DNA of 64,000 bases from positions 94,768,670-94,832,669 of the forward strand of contig JBOZIK010000001.1 in NCBI GenBank assembly GCA_051453625.1, written 5' to 3'. Made by a program: the position numbers and the translations under genes. This DNA comes from Welwitschia mirabilis (taxonomy: Eukaryota > Gnetophyta > Gnetopsida > Welwitschiales). The notes under the pieces are model-generated. The model did not search any database, was not told the origin of the DNA, and was given only the letters and a program-made list of their open reading frames with translations. Shown here piece after piece: positions 1-12,440 of the stretch (positions within the stretch are counted from its first letter, which is position 1; each line of letters starts with the position of its first letter).

Positions 1-860
1 GATATGCCAAATTATCTAAACATAGTTGAGTGAGGGCATAGATATTCCAAATTCTAAAGCTAACTTGCCATCCTGAGTCTCCTCTAGATGAATGTTATAG
101 GTAGCTCCATCTTCTCATCTTGCCTAAACATTGCCAATATTTATAGATGCACCACTATAGCATAACTATTATGAAAGGATGGGCTAATCTTATTGATCAA
201 TCTTCTATGCAAAATTTTATAGGTAGGTGTCAACTGTGTAACTAAAATGCTCCCTCTATCCAAAGTCAAATTTATTGGTATGTTAAGTACTATGCTATAA
301 ACATAATGCTTCTCTATGCCACTAGCTAAATGTATATGCATACTTCTAATATCATCAGGATTAATCACTACGACAATGTGATTCGAGAGGATAGTAATCT
401 CATAACATCGAGTCATAGCTACTATCAACCAAGAGCATTAGGACGATACTTTGTATGCATCGTGTTATAAAACTCCCTAATCTCAAATATGTTGTACATC
501 CCCTATGCACCTAATATCCATCAAAGCTAAATGTTAATCAATATTTGATCCACATCTAACTCTACATAGCTCATAAATCACCAAAGTACCTCTTAATGTG
601 AATGATTATGGTCTAGATGGTAAGTGATCTAGCATGTCAAGATGGAGGATGGACCGGCTTTTCACACTTGACCTCCAGTGATGCCAATGAATTCACCTCC
701 TATTCAATAGCCTTAGACTTTACCTAGTCCTATCTAGCTCTAGGTGTATATGGCATACTTATTTATAAATATGAAAAATTTCACACAAAGTTAGGTAAAA
801 ATCTCTAAGATGTATCACGTGGAAGTTCAAAATGATCAATAGATTGGTATTTTAATGGGT
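1..860 (-). pseudogene. Unidentified ORF in env position, element A (partial)
   Basis: An open stretch of 95 codons (141-428) lies in a longer decayed frame. It aligns with the ORF at 49929-50153 in element B: both read YEI.ILL/S, then DIRS.HI, then a TLDRGS or TIDR block, and the similarity continues after stops. It sits between integrase and the 3' LTR, on the same strand as pol. Athila-type elements keep an env-like gene at this place, but I see no clear signal peptide or transmembrane pair, and I do not recognise the protein family. The left end is outside the window. A second possibility is a captured host sequence carried by the family. Confidence 0.5.
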
Positions 861-2880
861 AAAAAATTGTAAAACATGTCCTTGTCCTCCCTTTTCCTCC
901 CTCAAAAGAAGTGTTAGTACACCTCGTATCATCTAATCTTGTGAAGAAAAATGCGAAACACATTAAAAAATTGAAACATGTAAATTAGGTGGGCCCCACA
1001 TAAAGTGAAAATGAAAGTGCTTAAATGAAAAATCTAATCCAACAAAAATGTAGAGTGCATTGTACTAATTAATTTTCCCTAAAGGATTACTATGTTTTAA
1101 CTTCTAAATTATGAGAAAATGAGGTTTAAAGTTAAAAACCTAATTCTAGCTTGTAAAGTGCGTAATTCATCATACCTTGTGAAATACGTAGTGAAAACTA
1201 GATCTGTAAGTTTCAAATCAAAAAACACAAATACCTAGACAACATACATGGAAACTACATGCTAAAAGGCTAAAAATAAGGGAATTTTTTTTTTTAAAAA
1301 AATTGAGGAAGAGAAAAACATATCTCATTTTGTAAAATCTAGTGAAATTTGATAATCTAGTGCACTAATCTGACTAGGAAAAGTTCTAGAATGTTGCTAG
1401 GACTAGGGGCACTATTGTCTTTTAAGAGAATAGGAAAAAATAATAGATAATGGAAGAAAAATGGAGAAAAAAAAGTCAAGCCATAGTTTTATTACACTGT
1501 TATCTGGTCATGTCATTTAGATGATAGCCCTAGGATAACTGTCATAAGAAATCCTAATGTTGTCTTCTAGTGTCATCTAAACAACAAGGTGAAAGATAGA
1601 TTTTGAATAATTTTTTAAAAGTTGAGATTTCATCCTAATAAGTTAGGATCAGATATCATTGTAAAGGTATTAGAATGTATCAAAAAGCTCAAAACATTGG
1701 GAATGGTAAAGAGTCATGACAAATGAAGATGAGGAGAAGAATGCAAAAGAATCAAAAGACAGGATGATGAAAAAGCACTAAGTATGACGAAACCTATTAA
1801 ATAAAATTGAACAAATGTGATCAAACTAATAAATAACCATAAAAATATGTAGAAATCCAAAAGAATTAAAGGAAACTCATAAAAATCATAAAAAAAAAGA
1901 TATACTTATCTAATTAAAATGCTAAAAGAAAATCAACTTGTTATTAAAAGAAACAATATAAATAATAAAAATAAGGAAACTATTAAATGATAAGATGCTA
2001 GATAAGGATAAAAAAATATAGAAATAATTGTGAAATAATGAAATAAAGAACCAAATAAAAGAAGAATGAAAATGAACATAAGAAATATGAAGAAGATAGC
2101 TTACCTACGCTATATTCTAACCTATCAAACCCCCTTGAAAGACATCATAAAGATACTTGAGTAAAAATGCATATCAAAATGTACTAACTCCATAAAGTTC
2201 TACTTGAAAAGGTAATAATTATGATGATACCAAAGATCAAGTACTTAGAACAATAAATGATAAGATTAAAAGCTACTCAGAAATGAACTCAGTTGCTCCC
2301 TCCCTAAAGCATACCTGAATTCTTAAAAGTAAAATAATTATGTAGAAATACTAATAGTCTAGAAAATAAATAATGCCTTTGATGATACCAAGAAAACTAT
2401 TGACTCCGTAGCCTCAAATTTTTATTACTACTTTCTTTGATGAATAGAGCGAAGCCATGGTTAAAGAAGTAAGGACCCATAAAGTATGGCTAACTGACAC
2501 TCCAGTAAAGTTCCCATAGCTATCAATACTGTCAAAGATTCTTTTTGGAAAAATTTACCCCAGTCTAGTAAGATATCATGCTGACCATGTATTTTAGTAC
2601 AGATATAATAAATTGTAGTATTTTTTGACATAAATAACTCCCATATGATTACAAACTCAAAAATACGAAGGTGAATAAGTGAAATGAAAGATAAAAAAGA
2701 ACATACCTAATAACCAAAGACCTCATGTCATTGGAGGGAAAAAAAAACAACCAAGATATATTCCTTTAAAATGAAGTTCATAGGCATATGAATGTCTTAA
2801 TATTAGATGAATCCAATCTTATCACTATAAAAATGCCTAAGTACAAATACTAGTTATAGAAACTTTATAAAGTAAATACA
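861..2880. other. Non-coding spacer between integrase and env-position ORF, element A
   Basis: There is no usable ORF. The stretch is AT-rich with long A runs (for example 1288-1302 and 1890-1900). Parts align with element B around 50500-52870 and with element C around 17980-19000, notably a block at 2461-2570 that recurs at 18320-18430 and at 52120-52210. It is therefore ancestral to the family and not a later insertion. Confidence 0.6.
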
Positions 2881-4260
2881 TAAGGCAAGTTTGAAAGATT
2901 ATCAAGTGACTTCATAACATCCACTACAAGAATAAGCTAAGAGAGAATTTAAACAATGGTAGGATGGAAGCTCTTCCTATCGATGGAAACCTCCAAAACA
3001 ATTACTTCTATCATGTTCAAAGTTGCATTAAAAGGTTTTTCATATATTTTTAACCTTTATCCATTAACTTTTTAAATCTCCATAGTTTCTAAGTTGGAAA
3101 TATCAATAGAGTCATTAGAATATATTTTTTTATAAGATAAGGATATAATAATTTAGACTCACTTTTTATGTAAAAGATATATTCTAGTGTTATATGAAAG
3201 GATAAGTTGACCTATCTTAAATGTTTTATGAAGTAACTTTCTATCGTGTTTGAACTTAGCTTAGGCTTTGTGAATTAGTTGATGATGTATAAGATGAGTA
3301 TGTTTTTCATCTAAGTAATTAAGTTGGGGTAATGTAGTTTTAAGATTCTCATGAAGATATAAAAGATTAAGTTAACAAGAAGATCAATAAGAGTTATAAC
3401 ATATATTACTAGGTAAAACACAAGCTTTTTTGTATACAAGTTTGTAAGGTGGAAAACAAAGAGAATTACACCAAGTAGTACTGTAAGCCAAAAGAAAATT
3501 ATTAATCTTAAAAGTCTAAGATTTCTTATTAATAGATACAAGTTTTTATAGCATTTTATTTATTTTTCTATTTGCATTTTCATTTTGACCATTGGTTTAT
3601 GGATTAATTCCAATAGATGTAAAAAGAAAGTTTTCTAAAAATTTGATTGATAAAATGAGCTCCTTGATCACTAATGATAATTCTAAAAAAACAAAAATGT
3701 TAAAAATATGAGTTCTAAGAAAAATACAAATAGTTTAGACATTATTTATAGAAGTAGAAGTAACTTCAACCCATTTAGTAACATAATTAATAGCCACTAA
3801 GATGTAGTTATTATTATTAGAGGGTGGTTTAATAGGCTTTCAAAATTAATTCCATAATAATCAAAAGGTTCACATTTAAGAATAGGTTTAAGGGATATCT
3901 CTTGATAAAAAATAAGACAACCATAACATTGGCAAGCATCACACCTTTTAACAAAATCAAAAGAGTCCTAAAAAAAACTAGGTCAATAAAAACCAAAGTT
4001 AAGAACTTAATAGCTATTTTCTATCTACTAAAATGGCCTCCACAAATACCACCATGGTAAAGATGAAGGATTTCATAGTTTTCTCATTTGGACATACATT
4101 TTTACATGATTTAATCTTTTCACTTATGGTAAAGATGTGGCTCTACCCATTCATAATCACATATTCTATGGAGAAAGGATTTTCTTTGATTATGAGTCCA
4201 ATGTTTGGTGTTTTCATGGCAATAAGATAATTAACTATGTTAGCTTACCAAGGAGGAGGA
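2880..4260 (-). pseudogene. Integrase remnant, element A
   Basis: Integrase inserts the element's cDNA into the host chromosome. Seen here: the zinc-binding N-terminal region near 4030-4060, a core with the second catalytic aspartate kept in an ISDQGAHF-like block at about 3655-3685, and a C-terminal part (3311-3541) that aligns with element B's FSLYELMYEK block. The first catalytic region near 3880 reads with N where the family has D. Several stops and frameshifts separate these pieces, so no intact protein can be made. The assignment rests on motif order and on alignment with copies B and C. Confidence 0.75.
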
Positions 4261-5560
4261 TGAGTAGAAGATATGATAAAAAGTTATTCATCTAGAAAAG
4301 AATCATTAATCATAAAATCATCAAGAGAAGAACAAAGATGCGACAAATGATCTACTATACTATTATACTTTCCTACTTTATCTATGATGTTAAATTAAAT
4401 TCTTACATAAGAACAATCCATTTAATAAGTCTAGTACTAGAATATTTCTTGGTCACAAGTTATCTAATCATTACATGGTTAATATAGACATTATTATGAA
4501 AGCCTAAAAGATAATATCTAAGCATATCAAGGCAAACGATTATTGCTAAAATTCCTTTCTCAATAGTATTGTATTAATTTGAGATTTAGAAAAAGTTTTA
4601 CTATGATAAGATATAACCTTAAAATCATTTTCATATTTTATCTAAGAGCCACACCATAGTAATATTACTTATATCACATACTAACTCAAAATCTTTATTC
4701 CAATCGAATCCCATTATAATAGGTGTGGAAAAGATTTTATTCTTAAGTATTTCAAAAGCAAGCTGATAAGATTCATTCCAATAAAATTTAGATTCTTTTT
4801 TAAGTTATAAATTTTAGCATAATCCTATATAAAATGATGATGAAAACCATAATGACTAAGGAAAGATCAACCTTGTTTTACATTTGTTGGAGGAGTTAGA
4901 TTTTTAATGGTACTTACATTTTTAGGGTCCATCCTAAATACTGTATTAGAAATGTGGTGATCTAATACAATTCCACTCTCAATTAAAAAACAATTATTGT
5001 TTCAATTCAAATATAGACCACTATCAATACATCTATTAGAGATTTTTTTTAATCTTTCTAAGATTTGTTCAAAGTTTTCACCATAAATTGAGAAATCATA
5101 TATAAGTATGTCAATTAAATCCTTTAACATATCAAAAAAGATACCTATCATTACACATTGAAGAATAATAAGAGGATTGGAAAGTTCCAAAGGCATCCAT
5201 CTAAAGGAAAAAGTTCCAAAAAGTGAAGTAAAAGTAGTTTTAGCCTAATCCTCACTAGTAATACAAACATGATTGTAATCACTATACCCATCAATAAAGT
5301 AATAAAAGGCATGTCTTTCAATTCTATTAAGTATTTGGTCACGAAAAGGTAAAGGATAATGATATTTGTTGGTTATTTTATTTAATTTTGTAAAATTAAT
5401 ACACATTCTTCACCTTCCATCTTTTTTAAGTACTACTGTCAAAGGACTAATCCACTCACTATCAGCTATACTATAAATAATTCTAGTTCCATTACTTTAA
5501 TGATTTCATCTAATATAACTTGTTTAGGGGATGGGTTTAGTCTATGTTGGGGTTTCCCAA
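4260..5560 (-). pseudogene. Reverse transcriptase and RNase H remnant, element A
   Basis: RT and RNase H copy the element's RNA into DNA. The RT palm is readable in two overlapping frames (5002-5196 and 5151-5342): a finger block, a DGYSDYNH-like block near 5265-5290, the MPLELSNP block, and the catalytic box at 5080-5106. That box reads LIYDFSIYG where Athila/Tat-type elements have two adjacent aspartates, so the first is now Y. RNase H follows at about 4330-4650, with the I.WI.LM.EFNL block. Stops and a frame change break the protein. Confidence 0.8.
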
Positions 5561-6097
5561 CACATTTTGCATTATTATCAAGGTAGATTTATGTTAAAAA
5601 ATGGAGGTACGAATGGCTATTAATTCTTTGTGGGATCAAATAAATGCATTAAACTTAGATTTCAAAAGTAAGATTAAAATTGAATCTTGTTAAGGTAAAA
5701 GATTCTTGTTTATTATGAAAGGTTTATTCTGATCATCACATAGAAAGATATATTTTAATCCACTAGTTAAAGGTTTTAGATTTAAATTTAGATTTTTATT
5801 TTCTATTAAATTTTAATCAATTAACTATCAACTCGAACTATCATCCAAATAATTGGTGTGGATAACCTCCTTCAAAATAAGAAATCTTAGTTTTATTTAG
5901 ATTTTATATTTCTACACAATTTATAGTTTTCGTTTCTCTACTCTTTTCGTTAAAATATTTAGTACCTAAATGCTCATAGTTGAATTAATCATCATTGAAA
6001 GCTTTTGAGTTTTATACTTTAATTGGATCATTAAATAAGGAAGGCTCATGAAGCATTAACCATCTTTTTTTAAGTGGATGATGCTATAAAAATAAAC
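5561..6097. other. Decayed protease-RT linker, element A
   Basis: There is no ORF of note. Position and alignment with 55440-56000 in element B show that this is the decayed coding linker between protease and RT. Confidence 0.5.
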
Positions 6098-6500
6098 TTA
6101 ATTAATTTCTCCTTCAATATTCAACTCATCATCTAAATATTTTTTAGTAGCATTAAATACTCTAATGGTAAACTTTTTATTTCCTAAGTGATGTTCCATC
6201 ATTCTAGTTCTAGTGTTAATAATACAATGAGTTATTGCACAAAAAGCTCTACCTAAAAGTAGTGGATAAGTTCTGTTATGCTTAACTTTAATTATAACCA
6301 CATCTATTAAATAGAATAATTCTTTAATTTGAATTACCAAATCTTTTATTACTCCTAAAGTTTTCTTCATAAATGTATTTTCTAATTCTAAGACAATTCG
6401 TGTAGGCCCAATTCTACTTTCTAAACCAAGGCGCTGACAAATGTGTAAAGGCATAATGTTAACACTCACATATATATATCAATTGAGGCATTTTTTATTT
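6098..6500 (-). pseudogene. Retroviral-type aspartic protease remnant, element A
   Basis: The 123-codon open stretch carries the family's hallmarks: SVNIMPLHICQRLGL just after the active site, a central hydrophobic strand, then LLGRAF and a tail ending KFTIRVFNA. This enzyme cuts the Gag-Pol polyprotein. The start is not a real start codon; the frame runs in from upstream. At the active site (6458-6478) the residues are Y-I-Y-V-S-V-N, where the family has D-x-G-A-S-V-N, so the catalytic aspartate and glycine are both gone. It is the longest real open stretch in this element. Confidence 0.8.
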
Positions 6501-6559
6501 TTTTATTTTCTTTTAATATTACACTAACTATTGCTGCCCCTGGTCTTTAAACTTTGGAC

Positions 6560-8340
6560 ATTTTTATAAAACTAAGTTAGTTATAGATTAGGCTAGAAAG
6601 CCTTGACTAGGTATATTTTATTTTTATTTCTTCCTAATTAGATCTTTCCATCACTTAGAATATTTAGAATCCTCTTGCAAAAGTTTTCAAAATGATAAAT
6701 TTATGCTTACATTTTGCATTAAGGCTTTAAGATGTTCATCAAATGTAGGATTGATATTTAATCTATCAAGATAAGAGGTAGTAGATTTCTTACCTTTATT
6801 TTTAGAAGAATTTTTCTTATCATCATTTAAAGGAGAAGGGAAAATATAATTTTCTAAAATTTTGATATTCTCTTCTTCTTCATCATTTTTATTATTTTAT
6901 GATGTTAAAGGCTCTTAGGTAGGAGGTTCTTTATCATTTCCACTTCTTGTCACAACCTTACACTCTTTTCTTACTTTGTTAGGGTTTGGTAAATGTTGTG
7001 TTGCAAGTGATCCTTGTGGTCTTTGATTAGCAAGTATAGTTTATTGAAGAACATTAATAAGATTTTCAATGTTTATATTTGTCTTCTTTCGAGATTTTTT
7101 TAAATCATCAATGGATTTCTAAGTGAATCATTTTGATTTTATAAGTTTGATGTGCTTGCTTGACAATTTTAATTGCTTGGTTGGAAGTTTAAGTTATTTG
7201 TTTAAAAGTTAGCGTTCTTAAATCTATTTCTAAATGGTTGAAAATTTGGATGATTTATTTGAAAGTTTTTAAATTTATTTTTAAAGGATTAAAAGTTTGG
7301 TTGTTTATTCATCCTAGATTAAATTTTATTTTGATTTTGATTTTTAAAGTTTAAAGACCTTTAATTGAATACACACATCTCTTGATTAATCTTTTCTTTA
7401 TAAGTTGGTAATAGAGGATAATCCTTTATTACATGGTAGTTTGCTTCACACAAATCACAAGTTGGAACCATAAGCACACTTTTTTATATTTACACATTTT
7501 CATCTAATATCATTTGAGTGTATTTTTCTAGTATTATAATGAAATCCTTAATAATACCTATTGGTTCATTTTCAGTTTTTACTTTATCCTTTTCTTATTT
7601 AACTTCTTTAAGGTCTTTTATGATTTGGCCTACTATATAATTTTATTTAGGTATTGGTTTAGATTAAGTTAGACATACTTATACAAGTGCTTCTAATAAT
7701 TTCCACACATTTTCTAAAGTAAGATTCATTAAAGTTCCTCCACATAAAAAATCCATAAGTTGTTTTGTTTGGCTATTAAGTTCACTATAGAAATAATCTA
7801 CTATTCTTTAGTAAAATCATCTATAGGATTAGAATGTATGTCAATGAAAAATTATTTATAAGGGGAGGCATAATCTTTATTAGGTTGTTATTAGAAATTT
7901 ATTATTTCTTTCTTTCATTTTATTATGGTTTTTGCACTCATAAATTGTTTTATAAATGCATTTTAAACTTGGTTCCATGTTTTTAAACATTTATGTGGAA
8001 TAGTTCTTAACCATAATTTATCTTTTCATTTTAAAGTAATGGGAAAATAACCATGTACATATGATCACTAATTAATTCATTACCATTTCCACAAGTAAGT
8101 ACTAATTGATTGACATCAACAATATGTTAAAGAGGAGTTTTATCATTTTTTCCATTAAAAATAGGATAAGAATTTTAAATCTCTTAACGTAACATCATTA
8201 CTAGGAGGTAGGTCAAAAAGGTTTTGGATTTCATATTTCTTATTTGCAATAAGTTCTTTAAGGATAACATTAGCATTAGAATTTACAGGATGATAGTAAA
8301 GATTCCAACAATAAGAGAGGGATTAGGTGAAGCAATCTAT
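6560..8340 (-). pseudogene. gag remnant with zinc knuckle, element A
   Basis: Gag forms the virus-like particle and binds the RNA. The frame is heavily interrupted, but the order of pieces agrees with copies B and C. An N-terminal part with a PFDLP-like block lies at the right end, and a block around 7900-8000 looks like KTWNQ.KNAF. A nucleocapsid knuckle lies at 7418-7459 and reads CDLCEANYHVIKDY. In element B the same knuckle is a perfect C-x2-C-x4-H-x4-C; here the last cysteine has become tyrosine. No intact protein is possible. Confidence 0.65.
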
Positions 8341-9005
8341 TTTTGTTAACATTGTAATAAGATGACTTTCGTCTATATTATCTTTTGAAAAATTTTCTTT
8401 TGAAAATTAGATTAAAAACAATAAATATAGAAAAATATTTTTATTCAACTCTTGAAATATTTTGCATACCTGGGGTGTGTGTACTTGGGTTAAGTTCATA
8501 TTCGAGTAAACCTTCTCAAATGTTTTCTTTAATCAACAATTGCTCTCTCTAATATTTCATCTTTTTACTAGAGTTTACCATGTCCTAGCATGCTAGGTTC
8601 TATTTTTGTAAGCATTATCTCAGTTATTGTCTAGACAATATACCTAGATATTAACAAATACAGAAAAAATAGAAAATTAAAAATGTAAAAAAATAGAATG
8701 ACGAAACAACATAGAATGAAAATAAATGATCATCCCCTAAGTCATCAAGATGATAGAGTGAATAATAAGATAATCCTGATTCTTAATAAAAATGAAAACC
8801 CTAAGTTTCATAGGCTATCATCATTACATGTTATCTAGATGATAAGAGGAATGAAAAGGCATTTATTTTGAAACACAAAATGAAAAATACAGAAAGAAAA
8901 GTCTACCTTTTTACTATAAGAATATAATTCTACTATAGATAAATACCTGAATCAAAATTTAAGCACTTATCTGAGCAATAATAATTCTTAAATTCTAAGT
9001 AGCAT

Positions 9006-9023
9006 TCTTTTGTAATAGTGCTA
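9006..9023 (-). promoter_or_regulatory. Primer-binding site, tRNA-Asp type, element A (decayed)
   Basis: It lies three bases inside the 5' LTR edge. Read on the minus strand, 9 of 18 bases match the complement of the plant tRNA-Asp 3' end, and all but one of the differences are transitions. The better preserved sites of B, C and F make the identity clear. Confidence 0.6.
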
Positions 9024-9026
9024 AGA

Positions 9027-9080
9027 TGTTGCAGTGCATATTTATGTAAACATTACATCCTCAAATAAATCTTGTACATC

Positions 9081-9138
<58 letters not shown>

Positions 9139-10325
9139 CACAACACATAAATNNNNNNNNNNNNNNNCCAAATATCATAATCCTATCAAAGGCACAGGTA
9201 AGAAGAAAAAGAGGTAATTTCAAAAATGAAATACTATGTGACCTTAAAGTAGAACAAACTAGAAATATAAAATAATAATACAAATGAATACATTATGCAA
9301 ATAAAATACAAGTCCCATTGCAAATGCAACTTCTATCTATTTATTAAATCAACTTGTTATGGAGATCAGACTTGTATAACCTGGATTAATTAAGGAAATC
9401 CACCACTAGACCAAGACCAACCTAAGCTATTAGGTACATCAAATAAAGTATGAAAATAATGCAAAATTAATCTAAAAAGTGAAATGAAATGTAGTTAAAC
9501 TGATAATGTCAATATTAACAAATATTTCCCTTATGATCTATATCACTAAAGAAGATATCATGGAATCAGAGGTAACATAGACCATAAGGGAGATGCACAT
9601 AGCAAAAGGATATGAAAATTAGAGTTTTAATTAGAAGTGAATGAACATCCATGTTATAAAGTAGTAGCACCTCAATGAATAACACATAGCTCAACACTAA
9701 GGAAGACATCTGTCTACAACAACAATGAATGAATCTCCTTGCCTTTGATCTCCTATCATGAGAATTTCTAGTGTTAAATAAGATGAAAATGCAGTTAAGA
9801 AGAGAGGATGTATTTATTATAAAATAGAATTTGAAATCAGAAAATAAAAAAGATGTGCTAACAATCCTAAGAACTACCCAAGAAGATGCAAGTTACATGG
9901 CTAGTGAATTTTGATGAAGTGTTTATTTTATGTATCATCTTACTGGTCATCCAAACATCATAGGAGATGATGCTAGATCATATGAGTTCCACATTAGCTA
10001 CCAAATTAATCTAGTAAGCATCCTCCTTTGCTTAAGTGTTTTATCATTTGTGTAGTTGTCTAGACGATTATGTGGACAATGGGTTTTTATAAAGTGTTTC
10101 TTGTGTTGCATTAGCTTCTTTAATTGCATAACTATTGCTTCAGATAGGAAGTATTGTAAATTGCTTTAAATGCTATAAAATGTAATGAAAATTGCATGTT
10201 CTTATGACATTTGCCTTAGCTCTTCATTATTATTAAAATGTAGCATAATCCTATCTAATATCTTATAAAACTACTGAAAATATCCTATCAAATACATACA
10301 ATTAATTTTGATGTTTGAGGTTGAA
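9027..10325 (-). repeat. 5' LTR of element A
   Basis: It begins TGTTGCAG and aligns over its length with the LTRs at 47480-48679, 58828-60068 and 62152-63431. Shared blocks include CAAAGGCACAGG near 9188, the cluster around CTCAATG at 9671, and AAATACATA near 10300. The right end departs from the other copies after about 10312, so the boundary is approximate. A 52 bp AT repeat and a 15-base N run lie within it. Confidence 0.75.
9085..9136. repeat. (AT)26 microsatellite
   Basis: A pure AT dinucleotide run of 52 bases inside the 5' LTR of element A. The equivalent place in the other LTR copies holds only a few AT units, so this is an expansion private to this copy. The neighbouring N run probably reflects sequencing trouble here. 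Confidence 0.95.
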
Positions 10326-11490
10326 AATGATGATGTCAAAAATATTGATTTTAGTTTCAACAAAAGAAATAATTATGAAGAATGATGGAAAGAGTTATTA
10401 GATGATAGAAAGAGTTATTGGTACTACTCAGAATTCTAAAATGAATGTTAGGCATTGCTTCACATGTAGGATAATTTCATATCCTTTTCATCATTCATTA
10501 GAACACCTAGGGCTTGTCTTTCCATGATTAGATAATGAGTGTTAGTATTTAATATTATACGCTATCTTAGGTATGCATCTCTTTCACTTCTCAGTATTCT
10601 AACTATGTAGTTTTACTCTAGAATTTTGCATGTTTTGATTTTTTGATTTAAGTAATAATATGTGCTGACCAAATCATATACCAAAGCTTCTTGACTTCTT
10701 GACATAGTCATGTTAATTTCATAAGATAAACCAAGAGACTAATTCTTGAAACTAGGCTCCTGAGTAATGCTTTTTTGGTATCCTGTGTAGCGGTCCATTC
10801 TTATGAACATGAATTACTAGATGAAGTTATTCCATGCATGTATTAGGACTATCTCAGTAATCATTACTATCAGTCTAAGAGTACACTACCTTTGTGTTAG
10901 TCATCCTTCTCATTCCTCATAAGGTTGCAAATTTAAGATGTAGATTTCTAGAAATTGTATCAATATTTTTAGATTACTAGTTGCCTTATAGGTAGAATGA
11001 TCTTGTGATGTGAGTTTAGAATAGTTTTTATTTGCATGAAATCTTTTAATACAATGAAATTATTATTTACTTGACTCTCTTTTAGAAATGTCTAACTCCA
11101 AATCTATTATTATTGTGAAGTGTTTGAATCTCATAATTATTATCATCATCTATAGGATCTTTTACCTATCTAAAACTCAATGCTTTCTCAAAATTCTTTC
11201 CAACCATTTCCTTTTATGCTATTTTTTGTAAAACTTTAATATAACAAAGAGAAAAGCACATTGACTAAAAATCTAAGAATTAAGCACAATCAAGTTGCTG
11301 GTCTATTCTAAACTTAAGATCTTCAATGATTTTTTTCTTTTATTTTTTAATTAATTTAATTTGATCCTATTTCCAAATAATAATCTATCTCTAGTAAATC
11401 TTTAAGTTTTAGTTATGGAAAAACATAGAAAGAACTATAGTTATAGGTTCTACACATTAATGTAATCCTACTACTAATTTGCGTTTATTT
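10326..11490. other. Probable host DNA, no gene recognised
   Basis: It matches none of the retrotransposon families in the window. A short plus-strand stretch near 10320-10430 reads without stops for about 28 codons and includes WKELLDDRKSYW after one stop, but I cannot assign it. The rest is T-rich, like plant intron or untranslated DNA. Confidence 0.4.
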
Positions 11491-11495
11491 TTCCT

Positions 11496-11910
11496 ATGCA
11501 TTATTTTATATCATTAGGAGTTAAAGAAGAGCATGAGATGATAAGAAAGAAAGAAGACAATAATATAGAATCCTTTCCTAATGATCTATTGATGAAATGT
11601 CTTACTAGGTTTTCTAGATCGTCTGTCCACTCTGCAATGATGGTTTCTTATAGGTTTAATATAATGATGATTTTTCCATCATATTATAAGCTAAGAAAGT
11701 GACTTCATAGATTAGAGAGCTTTCTATTTATTTTTAAGGATGCTAGGGCTGGCCTTCAGTCTATAGTGTTTAGTAAGAAAACTAGTAGGTGAGGATCTGA
11801 TATATTGTTTTTACCTCACTTCCTTCAAGGTAATGATGGTAGTGCTAGAAATTTTCTATATATCCTTAAGTGGTGAACCTTATAAATGAGATTTATATTC
11901 TATGGTAGTA
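11496..11910 (+). pseudogene. F-box/kelch-type host gene remnant
   Basis: The open part (11496-11702, 68 codons) contains FPNDLLMKCLTRFSRS, then VSYRFN, then FPSYYKLRK. This follows the plant F-box pattern of LP-D-LL--CL-R, VS--F and SP--Y--R. After one stop the same frame goes on with RLESFLFIFKDARAGLQS and then S(K)KTSR, the place where F-box/kelch proteins move into the first kelch repeat. Such proteins recruit targets to SCF ubiquitin ligases. Several more stops follow and no kelch repeats could be read beyond about 11910, so this is a truncated pseudogene. The assignment is from pattern memory only; a chance resemblance cannot be excluded. Confidence 0.5.
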
Positions 11911-12080
11911 AGCTTTCCCATTTTAGAAAAAAGGGATTATAGCACCAACATGTATGATGCATGAAATAATACCTTAAGAAGAACTCCCATGATTTGCCTT
12001 AGAAAAACATTCACTTGCTATAACATCTTTGATAAAATATTATTATTTGAGATGCTCTTATTAATGATTTAAAATAAATG
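11911..12080. other. Short unassigned gap between two host-like remnants
   Basis: No ORF and no repeat seen. It separates the F-box-like and PPR-like remnants. Confidence 0.4.
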
Positions 12081-12440
12081 CTATTGTTGACATAAATACG
12101 TACATGTCAAAAACCAAGAAAAAAGAAGATTCTTATGCAAGATGCAATGAAGGTTAAAGTTGAAGAAGGCTAGAAAGTGGAATGAATGAAGCATTAGCAT
12201 CTTTAGAGTATTTCTTAAAAAAGTCATGAGAAACATTAGCATGATTATTATCACTTGTGAAAGTATTGTTAAAAATGTTGATTTCATTGGTCTAGCTGAA
12301 AAACTCTTATAATGCATCATTGAAGTTAGCGATGTTGTTGTTTACAATGTTCTTATCAGTGACCTTTATAGAGGTAGTTACATTGAATAAGCCTTTGATA
12401 TTTTGAATGAAATAATTAGAAAGGTATTTTATTAACATTA
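12081..12440 (+). pseudogene. Pentatricopeptide-repeat (PPR) host gene remnant
   Basis: On the plus strand, about 12300-12420 reads SDVVVYNVLISDLYRGSYIE, a stop, then AFDILNE. This is the PPR signature: PDVV-YN-LI--L-- followed by --EA---L-EM. Upstream, the phase-shifted pieces MNEALASLEYFLKK and IITCESIVKNVDFIGLAEKLL fit two earlier repeats of about 35 residues each. PPR proteins are organelle-targeted RNA-binding proteins of plants. At least one frameshift and three stops are visible, so it is a fragment of perhaps two to three repeats. The minus-strand ORF at the same place is its shadow. The repeat spacing makes chance unlikely. Confidence 0.6.

Larger units (their letters stand above)
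1..10325 (-). mobile_element. Element A: degenerate Athila/Tat-like Ty3/gypsy retrotransposon, left part outside window
   Basis: Read on the minus strand, the order from the right is 5' LTR, tRNA-Asp-type primer site, gag with zinc knuckle, protease, RT, RNase H, integrase, a 2 kb non-coding spacer, then an ORF in the env position that runs off the left edge. Nearly every domain is broken by stops or frameshifts, so the copy is dead. It aligns along its whole length with element B. The 3' LTR is outside the window. The right end is fixed only approximately, because the last bases of the LTR do not match the other copies, so no target duplication could be read. Confidence 0.85.

Noticed and set aside
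4033-4230. 65-codon plus-strand ORF
   Set aside because: Shadow of the integrase zinc-binding region of element A on the minus strand.
9053-9283. ORFs on both strands reading YIYIYIY
   Set aside because: Translation of the AT microsatellite inside an LTR.
10320-10430. Possible exon of an organellar DNA-binding protein (WKELLDDRKSYW)
   Set aside because: One short block only; the motif expected after it is missing.
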